Below, in pieces: positions 11,706 to 20,512 of a stretch of 62,489 nt of DNA. The stretch comes from Streptomyces mayonensis (GTDB taxonomy: Bacteria > Actinomycetota > Actinomycetes > Streptomycetales > Streptomycetaceae), in contig NZ_JACBYP010000042.1 of the NCBI RefSeq assembly GCF_018982965.1, positions 1 through 62,489 on the forward strand, in the 5' to 3' direction. The translations under genes were made by a program, and so were the position numbers. Each line of letters begins with the position of its first letter. Within the stretch, counting starts at the first letter, position 1. The notes under the pieces were generated by a model that did not search any database, was not told where the DNA came from, and saw only the letters and a list, made by a program, of their open reading frames with translations.

Positions 11706-12113
11706 CTACCCCGCCTTGACCTCGTGTGTCGCCGCCTTGACCTCGTACGTCGCCGTCTTGACCTCGTACGTCGTCACGCGTACCGCCTCGTCGTCCAGGC
11801 ACGCGCCGGTCGCGAGGTCGAAGCGCTGCTTGAGGAGCGGGGACGCGACGAACGGGCGGCCCCGGTGCGTGCCGGTCAGGCCCCGGGAGAGGACCGCCGC
11901 GCCGGTGAACGGGTCCCGGTTGTCGATGGCGTACAGCTTGCCGTCGCGACCGCGGAAGAGGGCCACCTGGCCGCCGTCGGGGAGCAGGGCCGCGACGCCC
12001 CGGCCGGGGGACAGGACGTCGAGATCGCAGGCGGTGAACCAGCCGTCGGCCAACCGGAGTTGCACCTTCAGGTCGGTCGTGCGGGGCGCGAGGGTCTCGG
12101 GTGCCAGGGTCAT
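11706..12113 (-). CDS. nirD: Assimilatory nitrite reductase small subunit
   Basis: The 135-residue Rieske-fold subunit of NADH-dependent nitrite reductase, partner of NirB. The fold is recognisable (GWFTACDLDVLSPGRGVAAL; YAIDNRDPFTGAAVL; GRPFVASPLLKQRFDL), and the Fe-S ligands are absent, as usual for NirD. Its ATG overlaps the nirB stop (ATGA, 12110-12113), so the two are translationally coupled. The C-terminus carries three 7-residue repeats of the form TYEVKxA. These are encoded by a 21-bp tandem repeat and extend past the usual end of the family. Confidence 0.92.
   Translation of the reverse strand: MTLAPETLAPRTTDLKVQLRLADGWFTACDLDVLSPGRGVAALLPDGGQVALFRGRDGKLYAIDNRDPFTGAAVLSRGLTGTHRGRPFVASPLLKQRFDLATGACLDDEAVRVTTYEVKTATYEVKAATHEVKAG
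11713..11775 (-). repeat. 21-bp x3 tandem repeat inside nirD C-terminus
   Basis: Three 21-bp units (11713-11733, 11734-11754, 11755-11775) differ at one to three positions. The period is in frame, giving VTTYEVK-TATYEVK-AATHEVK at the NirD C-terminus. Slippage would change the tail length without breaking the gene. Confidence 0.9.
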
Positions 12114-14800
12114 CGGCGGGTGCTTCCTTCCAGAAGGTCGTCGCGGAGGTCGTCGCGGAGGTCGTCTTGCAGATCACCGTGGAGGCCGCCGTGGAGGCCG
12201 TCTCGGCGGTCGTCTCGTCGGCCGTCTTCCGAGGGGCGCCGCAGGCCGATGTCCAGCAGCGGCAGGTCGGGCTTCAGCTGGTCGCGCTCGGGCACGAAGC
12301 CCACCACCGGGTCGGGGGTGTCGGGCGCGTTCACGAAGGACACGAACCGGGCCAGTTTCTCCGGGTCGTTGATGGTCTCGGCCCACTCGTCGCGGTAGTG
12401 CGCGACGTGGGCGGACATCAGGGACTCCAGTTCGCCGCAGATGCCGAGCGAGTCGTGCACGACGACGTCCCGTACGTGGTCCAGGCCGCCCGGCAGACGC
12501 TCCAGCCAGGTGGAGGTGCGCTCCAGCCGGTCGGCGGTGCGGATGTAGAACATCAGGAACCGGTCGATCAGACGGACCAGTTCGGCGTCCGAGAGGTCCT
12601 GCGCGAGCAGGTCGGCGTGGCGCGGGGTGGCGCCGCCGTTGCCGCCGACGTACAGGTTCCAGCCGCTCGCTGTGGCGATCACGCCGAAGTCCTTCGACTG
12701 GGCCTCGGCGCACTCGCGGGCGCACCCGGAGACCGCCGACTTCAGCTTGTGCGGGGAGCGCAGCCCCCGGTAGCGCAGCTCCAGGTCGATCGCCATGCGC
12801 ACCGAGTCCTGGACGCCGTACCGGCACCAGGTCTGCCCCACGCAGGACTTCACCGTGCGCAGCGACTTGCCGTACGCGTGCCCCGACTCGAAGCCGGCGT
12901 CCACCAGCCGCGCCCAGATCACCGGCAACTGCTCGACGCGGGCGCCGAACATGTCGATGCGCTGGCCGCCGGTGATCTTCGTGTAGAGCCCGAAGTCCCG
13001 GGCGATCTCGCCGATGACGATCAGCTTCTCCGGCGCGATCTCGCCGCCGGGGATGCGCGGGACGACGGAGTACGAGCCGTTGCGCTGGAGGTTGGCGAGG
13101 AAGTGGTCGTTGGTGTCCTGGAGCGCGGCCTGCTCGCCGTCCAGGACGTAGCCGCTCGCGCCGATACTCGGGGCGAGGGAGGCGATGATCGAGCCGACCG
13201 CCGGCTTGCACACCTCGCAGCCCTCACCGCCCCGCGCGCCCTCCCGGCCGTGCCGGTCGAGCAGGTCCCGGAAGGAGGTGATCCGCAGGGCGAGGACGAT
13301 CTCGTACAGCTCCTCGCGGGTCTGCGCGAAGCAGCCGCACAGGCCCTTGTCGACCTCGACGCCGCTCGCCTCCAGCTCGGCGGTGACCAGCTGCCCGAGC
13401 ACCTTGACGCAGGAGCCGCAGCCCGTACCCGCCCGGGTGCACTTCTTCACCTCGGGCACGGTCGTGCAGGAGTGCTCGGTCACCGCGCCGCGGATGGCGC
13501 CCTTGGTGACGTTGTGGCAGGAGCAGACCACCGCGTCGTCGGGCAGCGCGGCCGGGCCGAGCTGGGCCGGGGCCCCGGCGCCGGCGGGCAGTACGAGCGA
13601 CTCCGGGGAGACGGGCGGGACGGAGCCGGTGAAGGCGCGCAGGGTGCCGTACGCCTCCGCGTCGCCGACCAGGATCCCGCCGAGCAGCGTGCCGTCGCGG
13701 CCCACTACCAGCTTCTTGTACAGACCCGCGCGGGAGTCGGAGTAGACGACGTCCAGACAGTCCTCGGCGGTGCCGTGCGCGTCGCCGAAGGACGCCACGT
13801 CCACGCCGAGCAGCTTCAGCTTGGTCGACAGGTCGGCGCCCGTGAAGGACCCCTCGTCGCCTGCGATGGTCGCGGCGGCCGTCTCGGCCTGCTCGTACCC
13901 GGGCGCCACCAGCCCGTACACCCGCCCGTCGGCCGCCAGCGCGCACTCGCCGATCGCGAACACGTGCGGGTCGGTGACCGTCCGGCACCGCTCGTCGACG
14001 GTGATGCCGCCGCGTTCGCCGACCGCGAGCCCGCAGTCCCGGGCGAGCTGGTCGCGGGGCCGGACCCCGGCGCTGAACACGACGAGGTCGGTGGCGAGTT
14101 CGGAACCGTCGGACAGCTTCATGCCGGTGACGGCGCCGTCGTCGCCGGTGACGATCTCCTGGGTGCCGACGCCCGTGTGCACGGACAGGCCCATCCCCTC
14201 GATGGTGCGCAGCAGCGCCGCGCCGCCCCCCTCGTCGACCTGCACCGGCATCAGGCGCGGCGCGAACTCCACGATGTGCGAGGTGAGTCCGAGACCCTGG
14301 AGCGCACCGGCCGCCTCCAGACCGAGCAGCCCGCCGCCGACCACGGCACCGGTGCTCGCCCGCGTCCTCGCGTACTCCTCGATGGCGAGCAGGTCCTCGA
14401 TCGTCCGGTAGACGAAGCAGCCCTCGGCGTCCTTGCCCGGCACGGGCGGCACGAAGGGGTAGGAGCCGGTGGCGAGGACCAGCACGTCGTAGCCGACGAC
14501 GAGCCCGGAGCGCGCGGTCACCTTCCGCGCTTCCCGGTCGACGCTCACGGCCGGGTCGCCGACGTGCAGCTCGACGCCGTGCGCGTCGAGGAGGGCGAGG
14601 TCGGTCACCGACAGGTCCTCGGGGGTCTTCCCCGAGAAGTACGAGGTGAGCCGGACGCGGTCGTAGGCGGGGCGCGGCTCCTCGCACAGGACGACCACGC
14701 GGTGCGTGCCGGTCAGGCCGCGTTCGGCGAGCGCTTCGAGGAAGCGCTGGCCGACCATGCCGTGGCCGACGAGGACGATCGTCGGGGTGTCGGTGGTCAT
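12110..14800 (-). CDS. nirB: Assimilatory nitrite reductase large subunit
   Basis: Reduces nitrite to ammonium with NADH in the cytosol. The product is 896 residues. The N-terminal FAD/NAD module has GHGMVGQRF near 12-20, GGGLLGLEAAGAL near 150, and GECA at the second FAD motif. It is followed by BFD-type [2Fe-2S] cysteines (VCSCHN and CGSCVK) and the sulfite/nitrite reductase core. The sirohaem/[4Fe-4S] ligands are C-x5-C (SCVGQTWC) and C-x3-C (GCAREC). Its ATG overlaps the stop of the upstream flavoprotein gene (ATGA), and its stop overlaps nirD. The C-terminus ends in an acidic/basic DDLR-type repeat tail coded by 12-bp repeats. GlnR regulation of nirB is established in S. coelicolor. Confidence 0.96.
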   Translation of the reverse strand: MTTDTPTIVLVGHGMVGQRFLEALAERGLTGTHRVVVLCEEPRPAYDRVRLTSYFSGKTPEDLSVTDLALLDAHGVELHVGDPAVSVDREARKVTARSGLVVGYDVLVLATGSYPFVPPVPGKDAEGCFVYRTIEDLLAIEEYARTRASTGAVVGGGLLGLEAAGALQGLGLTSHIVEFAPRLMPVQVDEGGGAALLRTIEGMGLSVHTGVGTQEIVTGDDGAVTGMKLSDGSELATDLVVFSAGVRPRDQLARDCGLAVGERGGITVDERCRTVTDPHVFAIGECALAADGRVYGLVAPGYEQAETAAATIAGDEGSFTGADLSTKLKLLGVDVASFGDAHGTAEDCLDVVYSDSRAGLYKKLVVGRDGTLLGGILVGDAEAYGTLRAFTGSVPPVSPESLVLPAGAGAPAQLGPAALPDDAVVCSCHNVTKGAIRGAVTEHSCTTVPEVKKCTRAGTGCGSCVKVLGQLVTAELEASGVEVDKGLCGCFAQTREELYEIVLALRITSFRDLLDRHGREGARGGEGCEVCKPAVGSIIASLAPSIGASGYVLDGEQAALQDTNDHFLANLQRNGSYSVVPRIPGGEIAPEKLIVIGEIARDFGLYTKITGGQRIDMFGARVEQLPVIWARLVDAGFESGHAYGKSLRTVKSCVGQTWCRYGVQDSVRMAIDLELRYRGLRSPHKLKSAVSGCARECAEAQSKDFGVIATASGWNLYVGGNGGATPRHADLLAQDLSDAELVRLIDRFLMFYIRTADRLERTSTWLERLPGGLDHVRDVVVHDSLGICGELESLMSAHVAHYRDEWAETINDPEKLARFVSFVNAPDTPDPVVGFVPERDQLKPDLPLLDIGLRRPSEDGRRDDRRDGLHGGLHGDLQDDLRDDLRDDLLEGSTRR
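12136..12231 (-). repeat. 12-bp x8 degenerate tandem repeat in nirB C-terminus
   Basis: Eight consecutive 12-bp units (consensus GGTCGTCGCGGA on the + strand) from 12136 to 12231 code four-residue repeats such as DLRD and GLHG at the end of NirB. The outermost units are near identical and the inner ones drifted. The repeat keeps the frame. Confidence 0.8.
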
Positions 14801-16053
14801 CGGGAGCCTCCGTCGTGGGTGAGCAGGTGGAGCAGGGGGCCGCCGTCGGAGGGGAGCGGCTCTGCTCCCTCCCAGGCACGCGCGAGCGCGCCGACGGTGC
14901 CGAGTTCGCCGACCAGGACCCCGCCGACCAGCCGGTCGTCCCGGACGACGACCTTGCGGTACGTGCCCCGGGTGGCGTCGGCGAGCTGCACGACGTCGTC
15001 GCCGGGGCGGGGGTCGGTCTCGCCGAACGCGGCGAGGTCGAAGGGGCTGTCCGGCCCTCCGAGCGGGCCTTCGGGCCCGGTGAGGGTGAGCCGGGTCAGG
15101 GAGCGGGTGCCGGTGTAGCGGGCGGTGCCGTCGCCGGCGAGCAGCTCGGCCAGCGCGCCGGCCTGTTCGAGGGCGGGCGCGGCCAGCCCGTAGACCCGGC
15201 CCGCGTGCTCGGCGCAGTCGCCGACGGCACGGATGTGCGGGTCGGAGGTGCGCAGCTCGTCGTCGACGAGGACGCCCTTGCCGACGTCCAGCCCCGCCTC
15301 CCGCGCGAGCCCGACCCGGGGCCGTACCCCGCAGGCGAGTACGACCAGGTCGGCGCCGAGGGCGTACCCGTCGGCCAGCTCCACCGACCGCACCGCCCCG
15401 CCGGTGCTGCGCACGTCCCGCACCCGGCACTCGGTGTGCACCTCGACGCCGAGGCCGGTCAGATGCCGCCGGACGAGCGCGGAGGCGGCGGGGTCGAGCT
15501 GCCGTTCCATCAGCCGCTCGGCCTGCTGGGCGAGGACGACCTGCGCGCCGCGCACCGCCAACGCCCGCGCCGCGGACACCCCGAGCAGCCCGCCCCCGAC
15601 GACGACGGCCCGCACCCCGGGGCGTACCGCCTTCGACAGCGCGAGGCAGTCGTCCATGGTCCGGAACGCGTGCACGCCCTCGGGCAGCTCACGTTCCGGT
15701 CGTTCCTGGTCCGGGGTGAACAGTCCGCGCAGGGGCGGCAGCACGGCGTTGGACCCGGTGGCCAGGACCAGCGTGTCGTACGGGATCAGTGACCCGTCGG
15801 CGCACCGCACGGTCCGGCCCGCCCGGTCGACGCCGGTGACCCGGCCGCGCAGCAGCCCGGCGGGCGCCGGCAGGGCGACCACCTCGGGGCCGTACCGCCC
15901 GGCCAGCACCTCGGCGAGCAGCACCCGGTTGTACGGGCGGTGCGCCTCGTCGCCGACCAGCAGCGCGGGCGTGCCCAGCTCACCGAGCCGCCGGGCGAGC
16001 GTCACGCCCGCCAGTCCGGCACCGATCACCACCACCCGCGGTTTCGAGGTCAT
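14797..16053 (-). CDS. FAD-dependent NAD(P)H oxidoreductase of the nitrite operon
   Basis: The 418-residue flavoprotein resembles the N-terminal half of NirB and NasB-type electron donors. It has VVIGAGLAGVTLARRLG (8-23, FAD), ATGSNAVLPP near 97, a second dinucleotide motif VVGGGLLGVSAARAL near 145, and the FAD motif AVGDCAEH near 275. It has no Fe-S cysteines or sirohaem domain. It is the first gene of the operon, coupled to nirB by an ATGA overlap. Likely role: passing electrons from NAD(P)H to the nitrite reductase or to the separately encoded nitrate reductase. The latter is inference. Confidence 0.88.
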   Translation of the reverse strand: MTSKPRVVVIGAGLAGVTLARRLGELGTPALLVGDEAHRPYNRVLLAEVLAGRYGPEVVALPAPAGLLRGRVTGVDRAGRTVRCADGSLIPYDTLVLATGSNAVLPPLRGLFTPDQERPERELPEGVHAFRTMDDCLALSKAVRPGVRAVVVGGGLLGVSAARALAVRGAQVVLAQQAERLMERQLDPAASALVRRHLTGLGVEVHTECRVRDVRSTGGAVRSVELADGYALGADLVVLACGVRPRVGLAREAGLDVGKGVLVDDELRTSDPHIRAVGDCAEHAGRVYGLAAPALEQAGALAELLAGDGTARYTGTRSLTRLTLTGPEGPLGGPDSPFDLAAFGETDPRPGDDVVQLADATRGTYRKVVVRDDRLVGGVLVGELGTVGALARAWEGAEPLPSDGGPLLHLLTHDGGSR

Positions 16054-16076
16054 GCCACCGAGCGTGCGGCGCGGGT

Positions 16077-16114
16077 GTTACCCGTCCGCATCCCCACTGT
16101 TTCCCACGGGGAAC
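16077..16114 (-). promoter_or_regulatory. Putative GlnR box of nitrite reductase operon
   Basis: Read on the minus strand, four pentamers spaced by exactly 6 nt are GTTCC, GAAAC, GATGC and GTAAC. The known Streptomyces GlnR consensus alternates GTNAC and GAAAC with 6-nt gaps. The second pentamer is perfect, the first and fourth are close, and the third is poor. The box sits 24-61 bp upstream of the operon start codon. GlnR control of nirB is established in S. coelicolor; this particular box is inferred. Confidence 0.6.
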
Positions 16115-16246
16115 GCTGCGCTCAGCGGGGGCGGGGGAGGGGTGTGAGGGTGTCGGTGGTCACGCCGCCGTCGGTGGCCGCCCTTGCCGAAGGCGCGCGG
16201 GCGCCCCTGCCGGAAACGGGGATGGCCGCAGCTGACGGAGGCGCGC

Positions 16247-17830
16247 TCACCGCTCGTTGAGCCAGCCGCACACCCAGTAGTCCCCGTCCGCGTCCCGTTC
16301 GGCCACCCACTGATAGGTGACGTCACCCGCCAGTTCCCCCGAGGCGGGGTCGCGCTGCGTGATCCGCACGTCGACGCTGAACCGGTCGGAGGCAGCCGGT
16401 ATCTCATACGGCAGGACGTTCCAGCGGGCCACGTAGTAGTCGTTGAGTACGAAACCTTTCAGCGTGGGACGCAGCCGGGGGCAGGTAGCCTGCCGCAGAG
16501 CTGTCATGTCCTGGGAGACCAGGGCGTCCAGGTACTGCGTGAAGACCTGGTCGACGGCGTGTGGGTCGAGCGGGGTGTGTTCAGGTGCGTCCGGGGAAAC
16601 GGCAGCCGATGCCGTGGGCGTGGCGCCCTGCGCCGAGGATTGCGCGGGCGCAGACGGGGCGACGCCACCGGCGCCCGGGGCGGCCGACGCCGTATCCGGT
16701 GAGGAGGGTGACGAGGAGGACGAGGAAGGAGCGGCTGCGGAGTCACCGTCGGTAGTGAGCGCGATCACCCCGGCGACGACCGCGCCGAGTACGCCCGCGG
16801 CCACGACCGCCAGACCGACGGCCCGACCGCGCCGCTGCCCGGCGAGCGCGGAGCGGCCGGGGCCGACGGTCCCGGCGAGGCCCCCGCCCTGCGAGCCGCG
16901 ATCGGCACTGCCGTCCGCAGGGTGCTCCTCCGCAAGGGCGTCCGCACGGCCGCCCGCGGGAGTGAAGGCGGCCGGGAGAGTGGCCGTCTGCCCCTGCTGA
17001 CCCGCCGTGGCGACCACGGTCGGTGTGTACGGGGCGGAGCCGGACACGAGTAGGTCCAGGATCTGTTCCGGGCCCGGCCGGTACGCCGGGTTCTTGGCCA
17101 GGCAGTCGGCGATCAGAGGGCGCAGCGCCTCGGGCACCGAGGACAGATCCGCCGGCTCGTGCACCGAGCGGTACATCAGCCCCATCGGTGTGCCAGTGCC
17201 GAACGCGCTGCCGCCGGCCGCCGAGACCAGTACCGCGCCGAGCGCGAACACGTCGGCGCTGCCGTCGGTGCTCAGCCCCTGTGCCTGCTCCGGTGCCAGG
17301 AAACCGGGCGTGCCGAAGGCCATCCCGGTGGACGTGAGCCGGGAGGACTCCACGGCCCGCGCGATGCCGAAGTCGAGCACCCGGGGGCCGTCCTCGGCCA
17401 TGATGATGTTGCCCGGCTTGAGGTCCCGGTGGACGAGTCCGCAGGCGTGGACGGCCTGGAGCGCCTCGGCCAGGGCCGCCCCGAGCAGTCTCAGCCCTGC
17501 CTCGTCCATCGGCCCCTCGTCCGCGAGCAGTTCGGACAGCGTGGGCCCGGCGATGTACGCCGTGGCCAGCCACGGCCGCTCCCCCTCCGGATCCGCGTCC
17601 ACGACGGGAGCCGTGTGGAAGCCGCCGACCTTGCGAGCGGCATCGACCTCGGCCCGGAACCGCTGACGGAAGTGGGGATCGGCGGCCAATTCGGGCCGCA
17701 CCACCTTGACGGCCACGGCACGCCCCCCGCGCGACCGGGCCAGATACACCGTTCCCATGCCGCCGGCGCCTAGTTCCCGCTCCACGGTGTAGTCGCCGAT
17801 GCGCTGCGGCGGGTCCGCCTCGAATGCCAT
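16247..17830 (-). CDS. Membrane Ser/Thr protein kinase (PknB-like) with extracellular Cys domain
   Basis: About 527 residues. The N-terminal kinase domain is complete: GAGGMGTVYLA (glycine loop), AVKVV (ATP lysine), HRDLKPGNII (catalytic loop), DFGIA and GTPGFLAPEQ. A linker follows, then one transmembrane helix (VGLAVVAAGVLGAVVAGVI) and a Ser/Pro/Ala-rich stalk. The C-terminal domain of about 110 residues, outside the membrane, contains a Cys pair (ATCPRL and WVCGW). It has no PASTA repeats, so the ligand differs from PknB. ATG 17830 is chosen because GGGGAGG lies 10 nt upstream; two earlier in-frame ATGs (17866, 17839) have poor spacing. Confidence 0.88.
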   Translation of the reverse strand: MAFEADPPQRIGDYTVERELGAGGMGTVYLARSRGGRAVAVKVVRPELAADPHFRQRFRAEVDAARKVGGFHTAPVVDADPEGERPWLATAYIAGPTLSELLADEGPMDEAGLRLLGAALAEALQAVHACGLVHRDLKPGNIIMAEDGPRVLDFGIARAVESSRLTSTGMAFGTPGFLAPEQAQGLSTDGSADVFALGAVLVSAAGGSAFGTGTPMGLMYRSVHEPADLSSVPEALRPLIADCLAKNPAYRPGPEQILDLLVSGSAPYTPTVVATAGQQGQTATLPAAFTPAGGRADALAEEHPADGSADRGSQGGGLAGTVGPGRSALAGQRRGRAVGLAVVAAGVLGAVVAGVIALTTDGDSAAAPSSSSSSPSSPDTASAAPGAGGVAPSAPAQSSAQGATPTASAAVSPDAPEHTPLDPHAVDQVFTQYLDALVSQDMTALRQATCPRLRPTLKGFVLNDYYVARWNVLPYEIPAASDRFSVDVRITQRDPASGELAGDVTYQWVAERDADGDYWVCGWLNER

Positions 17831-18033
17831 GCGCTGCATGCCTCCCCGTTGCGATACGCGCGTCATTATGGTCGATTGCCACGCATCGCAATATGGCGTC
17901 CGTGGGCACTGTGTCTGAACGTGCGATGTCCCGGACGATCTTGTGCGTGGCGGATTCCGGCAGATGCCAGGAAACCTCAGAAGTCGCTCATCTCGATGGA
18001 CGGCACATGTATCCCGTCCGTAGGGTCGCGATC

Positions 18034-18816
18034 ATGCCCGACATATCGCTGACCACGGTCGTTCTGCTCTGCCTGGCCGCCCTCGCGGCCGGCTGGATCG
18101 ACGCGGTGGTCGGCGGGGGCGGCCTGCTGCTCCTGCCGGCGCTGCTGCTCGGGCTGCCCGCCGGGACCCCGGCCGCGCACGCGCTGGGCACCAACAAGGC
18201 CGTCGCCATCGTCGGCACCACGGGCGCGGCGGTGACGTACGCCCGCAAGGCGCCGGTGGACGTGCGCACCGCCGTACGCATCGGCCTGGCGGCGCTGGCC
18301 GGATCGTCGGGCGGGGCGTTCTTCGCGGCCGGCATGAGCACGGAGGTCCTCAAGCCCGTCATCATGGTGGTGCTGCTGGCGGTGGCCGCCTTCGTGATCT
18401 TCCGCCCCGCCTTCGGTACCGCCCCCGCGACCGGTCCGGCCACCCGTCGCCAGATCCTCGCCGCGATCGGTCTCGCGGGCCTCGGCATCGGCTTCTACGA
18501 CGGCCTCGTCGGCCCCGGCACGGGCACCTTCCTGGTCCTGGCCCTCACCGCCCTGCTCCACCTCGACCTGGTGACCGCGTCGGCCACCGCGAAGATCGTC
18601 AACTGCTGCACCAACGCGGGTGCCCTCGCCACGTTCGCCTGGCAGGGCGCGGTGCTGTGGCAGCTGGCGGTCCTGATGGCCGTCTTCAACCTGGCGGGCG
18701 GGATGTTCGGCGCCCACACGGCCCTCAAGAAGGGCAGCGGCTTCGTCCGCGTCGTCCTGCTGACCGTCGTCTTCGCCCTGGTGGCGAACCTGGCGTGGGA
18801 GCAGTGGGTGGCGTAG
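18034..18816 (+). CDS. TauE/SafE (TSUP) family membrane permease
   Basis: The 260-residue integral membrane protein has about seven or eight hydrophobic segments and the two related halves of the family. The hallmarks are WIDAVVGGGGLLLLPAL near 20-36, GTNKA near 55, and the second-half counterpart GFYDGLVGPGTGTFL near 160. Members export or import small sulfur or organic anions such as sulfite, sulfoacetate or taurine derivatives. Here no sulfur genes are adjacent, so the substrate is open. ATG 18034 aligns with the family start; upstream codons to 17824 are open but overlap the divergent kinase gene. The RBS is weak. Confidence 0.85.
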   Translation: MPDISLTTVVLLCLAALAAGWIDAVVGGGGLLLLPALLLGLPAGTPAAHALGTNKAVAIVGTTGAAVTYARKAPVDVRTAVRIGLAALAGSSGGAFFAAGMSTEVLKPVIMVVLLAVAAFVIFRPAFGTAPATGPATRRQILAAIGLAGLGIGFYDGLVGPGTGTFLVLALTALLHLDLVTASATAKIVNCCTNAGALATFAWQGAVLWQLAVLMAVFNLAGGMFGAHTALKKGSGFVRVVLLTVVFALVANLAWEQWVA

Positions 18817-18986
18817 GCGGCCCCTTCTGCCCGAGTCCGCCCGCAGCCGATGACCTGCTCGGGCGCCGAGCTCTCATCCCCGGTCATCGACGAGTGCGAC
18901 GGCGATCGTGGACCCCGTCCCAACCCGCTCGGCGCCTTGAGTGACGGTCCCGGAAAGACCGTCGACAGAACCGTGTTTCATGAAGG

Positions 18987-19050
18987 CCTCCCACACAACA
19001 GACCTCCCACACAACAGTCCTTCCACACAACAGTCCTCCCGCACAACAGC
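18987..19050 (+). repeat. 16-bp x4 tandem repeat in leader of secreted nuclease gene
   Basis: Four consecutive 16-bp units start at 18987, 19003, 19019 and 19035, with consensus CCTCCCACACAACAGT and at most two changes per unit. They end 22 bp before the proposed TTG start. The period (1.5 helical turns) and the adenine-rich CACAACA core contrast with the surrounding sequence. They look like regulator iterons or an RNA-level control element. Confidence 0.85.
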
Positions 19051-19072
19051 TGGGAGGTGGAGCGGAGTTACG

Positions 19073-20512
19073 TTGCGAAGATCTGTGCGCACAGGAGCCC
19101 TGCTCGGGCTTCTGGTGGCGCTCCTCACCCTGCCCGTGGCGCCGTCCGCTCAGGCGGGCGACATCCTGACGGAGATGTCGGCGGGACGGAAGTACGCGCT
19201 GCAGTCGAAGGCTGCCAGCGACGAAGCCGGAAAGCCGGTGTGTGCCTCGGCCCAGACCGAAGATGCCGGTAACCAGGCCGGCAAGCTCCGTGCGCGGACG
19301 GACTGCGGTGTCCCCGGCAGCCTTGGTGCGAGGGAGACCTTCACGCTGCACACCGGCGACAAGGGCGCGCGTGCCGCCCTGCGGTCCGAGGCCAACGGCC
19401 TGTACGTGTCCGCGGAGTTCCACGACACCGACACTCACTTCGGCATGCTCCGGGCCCGCCAGGACGGCTCCATCGGCAACTGGGAACAGTTCCGGACGGT
19501 CGACTTGAACGACGGCTGGTTCGCACTGCAGTACACCTTCACCGAGGGCGGCGTCTCCCGGAACTACTACGTGTCCGCCGAGATCAACAGCAACGGCGGC
19601 GACGAAGGACTGCTGCGGGCCCGTGCGACCACGACGCCTGGCTCCTGGGAGCGTTTCAAGCTCCTTCGCATCGACTCCCCCTCCCGGCCCCCGGCCGCGG
19701 CGTCCACGCCGAAGCGCAGCATCCAGGCCCTGACCTGGAACACCTGTAGCAACAACGGCGCCTGCGCGATGAACGAGTTCTCGGACGACGCGTTCGCCGA
19801 CGCCGTGGTGCAGCGGGCCGCCGATGCGCGAGCCGACGTGATCTTCCTTCAGGAGTTCTGCGAGAAGCTGGCGAAGCCCCTGGAACACCGGCTGGAAGCC
19901 AGGTTCGACGGCGGCGCCGACACGTGGGACGTCAGGTTCGCCCCGATCCAGCACCAGATGGCCGGCACCAAGGACCAGTGGGCCCAGAAGTCGTGCGGCA
20001 GGAACCGCGGGGCCTACGGTGTCGCCATCGCCGTTCCCGCCGGGAACACCTGGTACGAAGCGGTGGAGCTGGAGTCGCCGGCGGGCAAGGAGCGCCGCAC
20101 CGCCCTGTGCGCCGCCGTTCCGTCCTGGGCGGTCATGGCCTGCACGGCCCATTTCAGCACCGGTGGCGCGGACTACGACGACCCGGAGCGGGACGACCAG
20201 CAGGCCCAGGCAAGCTACCTGGCAGAACAAGCCGCCGAGTACGCCGGGTACCGGCCCGTTCTCGGCGGTGACCTGAACGCCTCCCCGACCATGACACCGG
20301 AGGGCAGCAGCGTGCCGGTCCTGCAGCCGCTGTACGACCTGTACAAGGAATGTGACCAGCCCGCCAACAGGCTCACCACGGCCAACCACAAGCTGGACTA
20401 CATCTTCGCCCCGGGCACCGCGACCTGGTCCGGCTGCGCCCTCGGCTCAAGCGCCGCCAACCCCTCCGACCACATACCCCTCTCCGGCACGGTGACACTG
20501 CCCGCGCGCTGA
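19073..20512 (+). CDS. Secreted endonuclease/exonuclease/phosphatase-family protein
   Basis: About 479 residues. Sec signal peptide: RRSVRTG, then a Leu-rich core, then APSAQA-GD. Residues of roughly 30-200 form three similar segments with (N/E)GLYVSAE and LRAR motifs, resembling beta-trefoil/fascin-like carbohydrate-binding modules. From about 220 the EEP hydrolase fold starts: ALTWNTCSNN, VIFLQEFCE (metal Glu), GGDLNASPT (D-x-N) and the terminal PSDHIPL (catalytic D-H). It is probably an extracellular nuclease or phosphodiesterase. The TTG start at 19073 is chosen because it begins the signal peptide exactly and follows an AGCGGAG RBS; an upstream ATG (18980) would translate the tandem repeat. 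Confidence 0.8.
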   Translation: MRRSVRTGALLGLLVALLTLPVAPSAQAGDILTEMSAGRKYALQSKAASDEAGKPVCASAQTEDAGNQAGKLRARTDCGVPGSLGARETFTLHTGDKGARAALRSEANGLYVSAEFHDTDTHFGMLRARQDGSIGNWEQFRTVDLNDGWFALQYTFTEGGVSRNYYVSAEINSNGGDEGLLRARATTTPGSWERFKLLRIDSPSRPPAAASTPKRSIQALTWNTCSNNGACAMNEFSDDAFADAVVQRAADARADVIFLQEFCEKLAKPLEHRLEARFDGGADTWDVRFAPIQHQMAGTKDQWAQKSCGRNRGAYGVAIAVPAGNTWYEAVELESPAGKERRTALCAAVPSWAVMACTAHFSTGGADYDDPERDDQQAQASYLAEQAAEYAGYRPVLGGDLNASPTMTPEGSSVPVLQPLYDLYKECDQPANRLTTANHKLDYIFAPGTATWSGCALGSSAANPSDHIPLSGTVTLPAR

